Assembly (NCBI GenBank): GCA_015523055.1
Contig: WALD01000064.1
Coordinates: forward strand, 1 to 11,544
Length of the DNA stretch: 11,544 nt
From: Candidatus Altarchaeota archaeon
Lineage (GTDB): Archaea > Altiarchaeota > Altiarchaeia > IMC4 > QMZM01
Reading direction: 5' to 3'
Shown: positions 1 through 6,356 of the stretch, piece after piece
How positions within the stretch are numbered: the stretch's first letter is position 1
Layout: every line of letters starts with the position of its first letter
Position numbers and translations under genes: made by a program
The notes under the pieces: generated by a model
What the model saw: only the letters and a program-made list of their open reading frames with translations
What the model was told of the DNA's origin: nothing
Database searches by the model: none

Positions 1-15
1 ATATGTAACCTCAAG

Positions 16-984
16 ATGTATGAATTTCTATCAGTCCTTCTGGCATCCTTCTTTGTAACGTTCGTTTCGACACCATGGATAATCCCGAAACTGAAGAGGG
101 CTGGTTTGGTGGGAAAGGACATGAATAAACCCTCCCAACCAGAGCTTCCGGAGATGGGTGGATTCGGAATAATCTTCGGGCTGAGCGCCGGAATTCTCCT
201 TGCTGTTGCTCTCTTTACATTCTTCCACTTATTTAGCAACGGATTCAAACTGGTCTATCTCATTGCGGCCCTGTCTACAATACTGCTGATGACACTCATC
301 GGAATCTTTGACGATCTCTTTGCGATGCATCAGGGAATAAAGGCAGTTCTGCCGTTATTTGCCGCTCTTCCCATGGTTGCCGTAAAGGCGGGGGTCACAA
401 AGATGACATTCCCTTTTATAGGACCTGTGGAATTCGGAATTTTCTATGCGTTAATCCTCATCCCTCTCGGAATTGCGGGGGCATCCAATGTAACAAACAT
501 GCTGGCGGGATTCAACGGCTCAGAGGCAGGAATGGGGCTTATAGCATGCCTCTCCCTTGCATTCGTCGCCTTCCGGCTCGGTAGCGATGAGGCTCTGGTT
601 CTGCTACTGTCGATGTGCGGTGCACTTGCTGCATTTTTAGTTTATAATTGGTATCCTTCAAGGGTTCTGATAGGGGATATAGGGACTCTGACTGTAGGCG
701 CGGTAATTGCATCTGCGGTAATAATAGGAAATTTTGAGACCCTTGGAATTATTGTCCTGATCCCTTACATCCTTGACTTTTTCATAAAGGCACGGAACAG
801 ATTCCCCAGTAAGGGCTGGTGGGGTCATTACAGGGATGGAAAGCTATTCAGCCCATTAAGACCGATAAGCCTCTGCCAGTGGATAATGAATATATCCGGC
901 GGGATTACAGAGAAGGGGCTTGTTTTAATTCTCATCCTGATGGAATCTCTTTTTGGGATAATTGCAATTTCCTTTGTTTTGTAA
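16..984 (+). CDS. UDP-GlcNAc:polyprenol-phosphate GlcNAc-1-phosphate transferase (DPAGT1/MraY family)
   Basis: Integral membrane enzyme expected to move GlcNAc-1-P from UDP-GlcNAc to a polyprenyl/dolichyl phosphate, the first lipid-linked step of archaeal N-glycosylation or surface glycan synthesis. The 322-residue product is almost entirely hydrophobic helices. Family motifs appear in order: KDMNKP (residues 34-39) followed by PEMGG, the acidic pair FDD (98-100), NVTNMLAGFNG (158-168), and NWYPSRVLIGD (211-221). The LAGFNG and NWYPS forms resemble eukaryotic ALG7/DPAGT1 and archaeal AglH rather than bacterial MraY or WecA (from memory of the family). The ATG at 16 gives a normal hydrophobic N-terminus. 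No in-frame stop lies upstream in the 15 bases available, so a longer form cannot be excluded. The next gene starts 11 bases after the stop, so the two are probably co-transcribed. Family is secure; the exact sugar and lipid are inferred. Confidence 0.88.
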   Translation: MYEFLSVLLASFFVTFVSTPWIIPKLKRAGLVGKDMNKPSQPELPEMGGFGIIFGLSAGILLAVALFTFFHLFSNGFKLVYLIAALSTILLMTLIGIFDDLFAMHQGIKAVLPLFAALPMVAVKAGVTKMTFPFIGPVEFGIFYALILIPLGIAGASNVTNMLAGFNGSEAGMGLIACLSLAFVAFRLGSDEALVLLLSMCGALAAFLVYNWYPSRVLIGDIGTLTVGAVIASAVIIGNFETLGIIVLIPYILDFFIKARNRFPSKGWWGHYRDGKLFSPLRPISLCQWIMNISGGITEKGLVLILILMESLFGIIAISFVL

Positions 985-995
985 CAAGGGGTAAG

Positions 996-2315
996 ATGGA
1001 TAAAGACAGGATTATTGTCGTGGGGGCGGGAATCAGCGGGCTTTTGGTATCGTTAGCATTAGCAAAGGAGGGCAGAAGGGTTCTGGTCCTTGAGAGGAGC
1101 CCATACATCGGGGGGGTTTGTAGGTCTTATGACATTGAGGGCTATCGGGTGGACACCGGGCCACATATAATAACAAGGGTCGAGAGCGGTCCTCTGCGTG
1201 AGCTAATGGACAGGTATTTTGACATTGTCCCCAATTTTGTCCCTCATGGCCGCTATCATGTGCGGCTCAATAGGAGGGTAAAACCATTTCCCTGGAACCT
1301 GCAGGGGTGGTTCAACTTTGATCTGATTCCTCCCATTGACCGCTTACATCTGATATCCACCCTTTTCTCTATATCCTATCTGTTCAATTCGGGTGAGAAT
1401 TTATCCAGAAAATCTGTCGGCGACCTTATTGGAAATAATTTTAGCGAATCCACCCTGAGGTTCCTAAACTGTCTCTCTTACTTCATGACAGGAACGTCGA
1501 TGAAAGAAACTCCGGTCGAACGGTTCCTTGATGCCGAGCACTACAAGAGCCGCTCCAGAAATATTCTGGACAAACTTTACAATATCCTTATGAAGGAAGG
1601 AGCCACTGACCAGTTTTATCCAAGGGGTGGGATTCAGTCCATAACAAATTCGGTGCTGTCCTCCATGCCGAAGGGCAGAGTGGAAATTAAAACCAATGAG
1701 GAGGTTAAAAAGATAGAGAATTCCGATGGGGAGAAGAGAATTCAGACGACAAAAGGGGAGTATTCTGCAAGAACGCTAATCTACTCTGGATTTGCTTCAA
1801 AACTGCCGGAGATTATTGAGGGGTTGCCGGAGGGGTATATCAAATCCTTAGCGGAACTGTATCAGGCTGATGCTCTTACAGTCTGGCTTGGTCTGAATGA
1901 GAGGATATTCAGGAGGGACGGCTCTGAGATATGGGCGGATTCGGATCCCTACACCTGGGCCGTGCCAGTATCAAATTATGACTCCTCTCTCGCTCCAAAG
2001 GGAAAGCAGCTTGTTGGTTTTGCGTTTAGGTTGCCCAAAAAATTCAGAGAAAAGAGGGAGAAAAAAAGGGCCATGAACACGATATTCGACACAATGCCGG
2101 AGATAGAAAAAAACGTAGATTTCACGCATTATCAAGTTCTTATCCCGGAGAAGGCGGCATGGACTATATACACCAACTTCGCAGGTATAAGGGCTCCTGT
2201 TGACGGCATGTATCTTGTTGGCACAGATGCAGAGAAGAGGAGTATGGGTATAACCAGAGCGTCCTATTCCGTGCTGAATCTGCTGTCGGTTCTAAAGGCT
2301 GATAGGGTAATATAG
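996..2315 (+). CDS. FAD-dependent oxidoreductase, HemY/phytoene desaturase/UDP-galactopyranose mutase-like fold
   Basis: A 439-residue flavoprotein. The N-terminus has a Rossmann dinucleotide motif (IIVVGAGISG, G10-x-G12-x-x-G15), an acidic residue ending strand 2 (E33), and a GG motif after it (IGGVC). The C-terminus has the usual second FAD signature (MYLVGTDAEKRSMGI, near 405-419). The GPHII segment (about 55-59) and the KPFPWNL stretch recall COG1232-type amine oxidases and UDP-galactopyranose mutases, which often sit in glycan clusters; the overall plan also fits CrtI-type desaturases/saturases. Substrate is not determined. I chose ATG 996 because the longer frame from 819 overlaps the upstream gene by 166 bases, while 996 sits 11 bases after the upstream stop, is preceded by AAGGGG, and begins just before the Rossmann strand. 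Pairing with a lipid-linked sugar transferase suggests work on a lipid carrier or sugar. Confidence 0.82.
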   Translation: MDKDRIIVVGAGISGLLVSLALAKEGRRVLVLERSPYIGGVCRSYDIEGYRVDTGPHIITRVESGPLRELMDRYFDIVPNFVPHGRYHVRLNRRVKPFPWNLQGWFNFDLIPPIDRLHLISTLFSISYLFNSGENLSRKSVGDLIGNNFSESTLRFLNCLSYFMTGTSMKETPVERFLDAEHYKSRSRNILDKLYNILMKEGATDQFYPRGGIQSITNSVLSSMPKGRVEIKTNEEVKKIENSDGEKRIQTTKGEYSARTLIYSGFASKLPEIIEGLPEGYIKSLAELYQADALTVWLGLNERIFRRDGSEIWADSDPYTWAVPVSNYDSSLAPKGKQLVGFAFRLPKKFREKREKKRAMNTIFDTMPEIEKNVDFTHYQVLIPEKAAWTIYTNFAGIRAPVDGMYLVGTDAEKRSMGITRASYSVLNLLSVLKADRVI

Positions 2316-2322
2316 TGCTCGG

Positions 2323-2352
2323 GTTGGATAAACCGTAAGTGGATTATCCAAC
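2323..2352 (+). terminator. Hairpin after the oxidoreductase gene
   Basis: A perfect 9-bp inverted repeat, GTTGGATAA (2323-2331) and TTATCCAAC (2344-2352), encloses 12 nt that can add a CC/GG pair beyond an A/A mismatch. It starts 8 bases after the stop. No T-tract follows, so a classical terminator is not shown; it could be an RNA processing or 3'-end stabilising stem, or a dyad operator for scpA. Confidence 0.45.
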
Positions 2353-2372
2353 AAGGCAATTCAAAACGCAAT

Positions 2373-2381
2373 CTATTTAAA
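2373..2381 (+). promoter_or_regulatory. TATA-like box upstream of scpA
   Basis: CTATTTAAA fits an archaeal TATA element. Transcription would be expected about 25 bases downstream (about 2400-2408), giving a leader of roughly 55-65 bases before the preferred scpA ATG at 2464. Assigned by pattern only. Confidence 0.4.
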
Positions 2382-2463
2382 CACGAACCAACCCTATCAT
2401 TAATACCAGTTTAAACTCAATTTCTCCCCCTTGAAGACGGGAGTCCCCTTGCTAGGCGATATT

Positions 2464-3204
2464 ATGGTTGCGGCTAATATCAAATTTCCACACAGGATGA
2501 TAGAGAATTCTTTCTGGAAGGACACTCTTTATGAGGTAATTGCCCAGATGGACCCCTGGGATATTGACATAACTGAGCTTGCTACCCTGTATGCATCAAG
2601 GGTTGAGCAGATGCGGGAGATGGACTTCAGGATGCCGGCTAATGTTCTCATCGTAACAGCGGTGCTGCTTCGGATGAAAGCAGATGTTATGGGGAACATT
2701 CCAATAAGTGTGGATGAATTCATGCCCGAATTTCTTGATGAGGACTTTGATATATTTAATGGATTTGACTCCGCAGCCTTTTCCTCTGTGGGGAATACCC
2801 TTAAGAAAGAGATTGTGATGGAAGACAGACTCCCGATAAAAGTGAAGCCGAGAAGGATTGTGAAACGAAGAGTGACTGCAGTTGAGTTGATTAATGCAAT
2901 TCAAAAGGTTCTGGAGGAAAAGACTCTCAAGCAGAAGATGAGGAAGGAGGGTAACGGCAGGGGAAGCGAAAGGAGGGTTATGGAGATTACAATATCTGCC
3001 AACATACAGGAGATGATAGAGGAGACCTACAACCGGGTAATGGAACTCATCTCTATCAGGGACGTGGCGTTGTTCTCGGAGATGGCTAATAGTCTGGACG
3101 AGAAGGTTTCCACCCTGATGTCCTTGCTCCATCTCTCAAATGATCAGAAGGTGAAGCTGGAGCAGAAAAGGCTCTATGATGAGATTTTTATAAGATGTGC
3201 TTAG
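2464..3204 (+). CDS. scpA: Segregation and condensation protein A (kleisin ScpA)
   Basis: Kleisin subunit that bridges SMC heads in chromosome condensation and segregation. With the ATG at 2464 the protein is 246 residues. The N-terminal domain holds the signature DPWDIDITELATLY (30-43) followed by DFRMPANVLIVTAVLLRMKAD (54-74), typical of archaeal ScpA. A variable acidic linker and a basic patch (KPRRIVKRRV) follow, and then a C-terminal part (last ~85 residues) suited to the winged helix that binds the SMC cap. A TTG at 2431 would add 11 residues; I prefer 2464 because it is ATG, the ScpA core starts shortly after, and AGGCGA precedes it. In many archaea scpA follows smc, but no smc is present here. 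Convergent with the glyS-hicB-hicA group. Confidence 0.87.
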   Translation: MVAANIKFPHRMIENSFWKDTLYEVIAQMDPWDIDITELATLYASRVEQMREMDFRMPANVLIVTAVLLRMKADVMGNIPISVDEFMPEFLDEDFDIFNGFDSAAFSSVGNTLKKEIVMEDRLPIKVKPRRIVKRRVTAVELINAIQKVLEEKTLKQKMRKEGNGRGSERRVMEITISANIQEMIEETYNRVMELISIRDVALFSEMANSLDEKVSTLMSLLHLSNDQKVKLEQKRLYDEIFIRCA

Positions 3205-3247
3205 GTAATTCTGGGTTATATGAATAGTTGAAATGTCGATGAAATAG

Positions 3248-3374
3248 TCACTTTCTGTATTTTATGTAATCCTCAGTGGACATCTCTACATCTTTTGTGC
3301 CGTAACTCAAAACCCAATTCAGAAACAAGTTTGCAGAAATCTTTGCCGGAAATCAAAGGCAGTTTCATTCTCAT
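3248..3374 (-). pseudogene. hicA: hicA toxin remnant, internally deleted and frameshifted
   Basis: The ATG at 3374 overlaps the hicB stop as ATGA. It reads MRMKLPLISGKDF... for 33 codons and stops at 3273. Residues 3-23 match the start of HicA mRNA-interferase toxins (KLPxISGK, then GFEL before the RNA-binding His loop). The R-x-x-G-S-H segment with the catalytic histidine, and the following strands, are missing. In another frame of the same strand the next bases read DVEMSTEDYIKYRK then stop at 3248, which looks like the usual C-terminal end of HicA. The simplest reading is loss of the middle of the gene with a frame change. It cannot encode an active toxin. The N-terminal match is good, the C-terminal one weaker. 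Confidence 0.68.
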
Positions 3375-3601
3375 GCAGGCAGGGGTACCTCGAGTATTTG
3401 CGTGCCTCTGAACTTTTCCTTGAGAAATAACTCGTTTTCCATCCCTCTTGCCTCCAGACATAGCTCTACTGCCTCCTTCATATTCTCCATAAGCCCATCC
3501 GGAGTATCTCCCTGTGAATGGCAACCAGGTATATCTGGAACGCTACCCACGTATCCGCCATCCTCGTCCTCTTCGATAACTACAAACTGCATGGTCTTCA
3601 T
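3371..3601 (-). CDS. hicB: HicB-family antitoxin
   Basis: A 76-residue protein with the compact partial-RNase-H-like fold of HicB antitoxins: MQFVVIEEDEDGGYVGSVPD, then IPGCHSQGDTP, then a helix (LMENMKEAVELCLEARG). HicB neutralises the HicA ribonuclease; longer members also carry a DNA-binding domain, which is absent here. The gene starts 12 bases after the glyS stop, and its TGA overlaps the ATG of the hicA remnant by 4 bases, the arrangement of a translationally coupled pair. Here the antitoxin comes first. Because the toxin is broken, this is an orphan antitoxin, either a relic or retained for acting on a HicA elsewhere. The frame is intact with no sign of decay. Confidence 0.85.
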   Translation of the reverse strand: MKTMQFVVIEEDEDGGYVGSVPDIPGCHSQGDTPDGLMENMKEAVELCLEARGMENELFLKEKFRGTQILEVPLPA

Positions 3602-3613
3602 TCTGAGTAGTTA

Positions 3614-5065
3614 TCAAAAATTAAAATTTAAAAACAAACGGTTAACCAACTCCCCAATCTTTACTCTCTCCTGCTTCCTTGAGTCCCGTTCTCTGACAGT
3701 CACCGTGCCGTCGTTTAGGGTATCGTAATCTATTGTTATGCTAAACGGGGTTCCTATCTCATCTGCTCTGGCGTATCTCCTGCCAATAGTTCCCGACCTG
3801 TCGTAGAGAGAGAATATCCTCGCCTGCTTGAGCCTTTTGAACACCTCCTCTGCCTTCTCCGGGATTCCGTCCTTGTTTACCAGGGGAAAGACTGCGGCCT
3901 GATAGGGAGCTATTCTCTTCGGGAATTTGAAATATGCACCCCGATCGTCCTCGACATAGCATGATTCAAGGATACAATAAAGAGACCTATCAATCCCATA
4001 TGCTATTTCAATAACATGGGGAATGAACCTTCTGCCCTCCAGATTTACCTCCATGCTTTCCCCGCTGAGGTTCTGATGAGCCTTTAGGTCATAGCTTGTC
4101 CTGTCGGAGATTCCCACAAGCTCTACCCTGCCGAATTCCCCGGACCGGAATTCCACATCCCATGTATCGGTGGAGTAGAATGCTCTCTCCTCATCTGTAT
4201 GCTGCCTGAGATTCAGCTTCCTCGTATTTATCCCCATTGTCTCAAATAGCCGTAACGCCCTTTCCAGGTGATAGGCAATGAGCCGGGATTTTATTATCTC
4301 TCCCTCGACAGCATCGGCTAAGGACATGTTGGATTCCCTATCATTCTTGTCAAGAATTCTGACCTTTGTTTTAGATACTGTCCCGAATTCATTCGTATCC
4401 TTTCTTTCAGGGTCCACAAAGACCTGAATCTCGGCCTGGTTGAATTCCCTCAGCCGAATGATGCCCTGTCTCGGCGATATTTCATTTCTGAATGAGCGAC
4501 CAATCTGCAGCACACCCAGAGGAAGCCTCTTTCTGCCAATCTCCCAGAGGCGCCTGAAGGCAAGATAGGTTGTCTGTGCAGTCTCAGGCCTGAGATAGGC
4601 AGTTTTTTTATCCCTGCCCGGCCCTACAAAACTCTCAAACATCAGGTTGTAGCTATAAATCCTGTCAAGTTCACCCCCGCACTTTGGACAGCGGATTTTC
4701 TCTCGCTCCATTATTTCCTCAAGCTCCTTTATCCCAAGCCCTTCAACCTCCTTCCCGATATGCCTCCCGATTAGATGGTCCGCTCTGTAGGGAGCGCCGC
4801 ATTTCTTGCACTCAGTCATGAGATCGGCGAAATTCTCCAGATGGCCCGATGCAGCCCACACGTCCTCCGGCGAGAGAATGGGACATTCTACCTCCATGAA
4901 ACCCTCGTCTATTACATAGAATTCCCTTATCAGGTTTTCGATATTCTCCTTTATTCTTTTGCCTACCGGGCCATAATCATAGAATCCTGCAATCCCTCCA
5001 TATATCTCAAAAGAGGGATAGGTTATGCCTCTCCTCCTTGAGATGTCGAGTATTTTATCCTGCAT
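3614..5065 (-). CDS. glyS: Glycyl-tRNA synthetase, alpha2 (eukaryote/archaeal) type
   Basis: Class II synthetase charging tRNA-Gly in the cytoplasm. At 483 residues it is at the short end for the family but looks complete. N-terminal FYDYGPVG (28-35) is the glycine-enzyme signature. Two CxxC pairs, C86/C89 and C126/C129, form a zinc knuckle in the insertion. Motif 2 runs GRSFRNEISPRQG...REFNQAE (about 189-212) with R193 and E195. Motif 3 is YGIDRSLYCILE (356-367) with R360. The anticodon-binding domain begins at IAPYQAAVFP (385) and runs to the C-terminus. ATG 5065 is preceded by about 47 bases that contain two GAATTC sites and a run of seven T on the coding strand. hicB follows 12 bases after the stop. 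Confidence 0.95.
   Translation of the reverse strand: MQDKILDISRRRGITYPSFEIYGGIAGFYDYGPVGKRIKENIENLIREFYVIDEGFMEVECPILSPEDVWAASGHLENFADLMTECKKCGAPYRADHLIGRHIGKEVEGLGIKELEEIMEREKIRCPKCGGELDRIYSYNLMFESFVGPGRDKKTAYLRPETAQTTYLAFRRLWEIGRKRLPLGVLQIGRSFRNEISPRQGIIRLREFNQAEIQVFVDPERKDTNEFGTVSKTKVRILDKNDRESNMSLADAVEGEIIKSRLIAYHLERALRLFETMGINTRKLNLRQHTDEERAFYSTDTWDVEFRSGEFGRVELVGISDRTSYDLKAHQNLSGESMEVNLEGRRFIPHVIEIAYGIDRSLYCILESCYVEDDRGAYFKFPKRIAPYQAAVFPLVNKDGIPEKAEEVFKRLKQARIFSLYDRSGTIGRRYARADEIGTPFSITIDYDTLNDGTVTVRERDSRKQERVKIGELVNRLFLNFNF
3617..3640 (-). promoter_or_regulatory. Possible hicB promoter inside the end of glyS
   Basis: Read on the minus strand, the last codons of glyS form an A/T-only tract (TTTTTAAATTTTAATTTTT) ending about 13 bases before the hicB ATG. 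A TATA box near its upstream end would place the start of RNA at or next to the ATG, as for leaderless archaeal messages. Alternatively hicB is simply read through from glyS. Confidence 0.3.
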
Positions 5066-5112
5066 GGCAATCTATTGGAATTCGGGTAAAAAAAGTCAGA
5101 GCAGAATTCTTA

Positions 5113-5470
5113 TCAGAATTTTTTTATGTAGTCTCCTATTGCATAGACTCCTGATTCTTCCTGCCGTAGTAGGGGGATCGGGTTGTCCAGCAGCTTGGAA
5201 TTCGGAACGAATACCTTTACCCCTTCACCGGTCTTCATTTCAGTAGTCCGAAGGGTTATGTCTTTCACTACTTCGGTAATTCCGGCAGCCGTTATCCGGT
5301 TCCCCCCTTCTGAACGGCTTATCAATGGCCATCATAATGTCTGAAAGCATGTTTGAAACTATGTCCTTAGAGGCATAGCCGATAGCGAATCCGAAAACAG
5401 CTCCACCAGTGAGAATTCCATAGAAGGCGTCCTTTACCATATTCATCTGTTTTTTACCATGCACTCCCAC
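5113..5470 (-). pseudogene. mscS: MscS-type mechanosensitive channel remnant with frameshift
   Basis: Two overlapping minus-strand frames together spell the core of an MscS channel. From the GTG at 5470, one frame gives the pore helix TM3 (GAVFGFAIGYASKDIVSNML) and then AIDKPFRRG. It leaves register at a run of six C on the plus strand (5302-5307). The second frame continues with RITAAGITEVVKDITLRTTEMK and VFVPNSKLLDNPI, the usual MscS beta-domain sequence, and stops at 5113. One base fewer in the run would join them as a 118-residue product. TM1-TM2 and most of the C-terminal domain are also missing, so it looks like a decayed fragment rather than only a sequencing slip. The GTG is 13 bases from the divergent mtdB ATG, so the mtdB promoter probably lies inside the remnant. 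Confidence 0.72.
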
Positions 5471-5483
5471 TTGTTAATTCAAA

Positions 5484-6356
5484 ATGAAAAAGATTCTCGC
5501 CTACCTGAGCCCGGAGAGGCAAGCCAGTCTTTTTGACCTTATTGCAGGGCATGATGCCGGAGCCGACATCGTCATTCCGTACTGCAACCTTGCTCCCGGG
5601 GATGTCAGATATATGGTGCACGATTGCGTTTTTACAAGGCATCCGGATGATCTAAAGAATACCGCGATATTCATAGGGGGGCACGATGTTAATCTTGGCG
5701 AGGAGATGTTGAAGAGGGCAATAGAGGCATTCAACGAGATACCTGAACTCTTTAGGGTTTCTGTTGCTCTCGATCCTGACGGTGCTTACACTACTGCATG
5801 TGCATGCACCGTGAAGGTAAAGAAGGCGATGAAGAATAACCTTCATGGGAAAAAGGCAGTAATTCTCGCAGGGACGGGGCCGGTAGGACAGAAGGTAGCC
5901 GTTCTCCTGACGAGGGAGGGCTGTAAGGTTACTCTTACCTCAAGAAAAATGGAAAGGGCCGAGAGCATCTGTGCCCGGATGAGGGAGGATTATGGCATCA
6001 CGGTAGAGCCTATGGAGGTTGCAGATGATACCTCTGCCGAGAGTGCAGTATCTGACAGGGATATCGTTATAGCAACAGGACCGGAGGGAATTCCTATCCT
6101 ATCAAGGTCTGTATGGTCAAAATTCCCGCAGTTGAGAATTCTGGCCGATGTCAATGCTGTCCCCCCTGCAGGGATTGAGGGGGTGGGAATTCAGGATGAC
6201 TGCAGGGAGCTGGACGGAAAGACAACCATTGGAGCATTAGCAATAGGCGGGCTGAAGATAAAGACTCACCACAGGCTGGTGGAGAAACTCTTTGAGAATA
6301 ACAGGACAATCTTTGATCTGGATAGGGTGTATGCTATTGCGGAGGAGGTGGTTTAG
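5484..6356 (+). CDS. mtdB: NADP-dependent methylene-tetrahydromethanopterin dehydrogenase (MtdA/MtdB family)
   Basis: Soluble 290-residue enzyme expected to oxidise methylene-H4MPT (or methylene-H4F) to methenyl with NAD(P)+. The N-terminal Mpt_N-like domain begins MKKILAYLSPERQASLFDLIA and includes the AIFIGGHDVN segment (61-70). FRVSVALDPDGAYTTACA (90-107) fits the family's substrate region. The C-terminal Rossmann domain has AGTGPVG (129-135) and TSRKMERA (152-159), where the Arg/Lys would hold the 2'-phosphate of NADP. TIGALAIGGLKIKTHH closes the domain as in methylotroph MtdA/MtdB. H4MPT as pterin is inferred from the archaeal context; MtdA and MtdB are hard to tell apart by eye. No SD site is seen. 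The stop abuts the herA stop with no bases between. Confidence 0.85.
   Translation: MKKILAYLSPERQASLFDLIAGHDAGADIVIPYCNLAPGDVRYMVHDCVFTRHPDDLKNTAIFIGGHDVNLGEEMLKRAIEAFNEIPELFRVSVALDPDGAYTTACACTVKVKKAMKNNLHGKKAVILAGTGPVGQKVAVLLTREGCKVTLTSRKMERAESICARMREDYGITVEPMEVADDTSAESAVSDRDIVIATGPEGIPILSRSVWSKFPQLRILADVNAVPPAGIEGVGIQDDCRELDGKTTIGALAIGGLKIKTHHRLVEKLFENNRTIFDLDRVYAIAEEVV

Noticed and set aside
819..995. Longer N-terminus for the FAD oxidoreductase
   Set aside because: It would overlap the upstream gene by 166 bases and places about 59 unrelated residues before the Rossmann motif. The ATG at 996 fits the family.
2596..3132. Minus-strand frame of 178 codons opposite scpA
   Set aside because: Rich in His/Leu/Cys without a domain; scpA on the other strand has clear family motifs.
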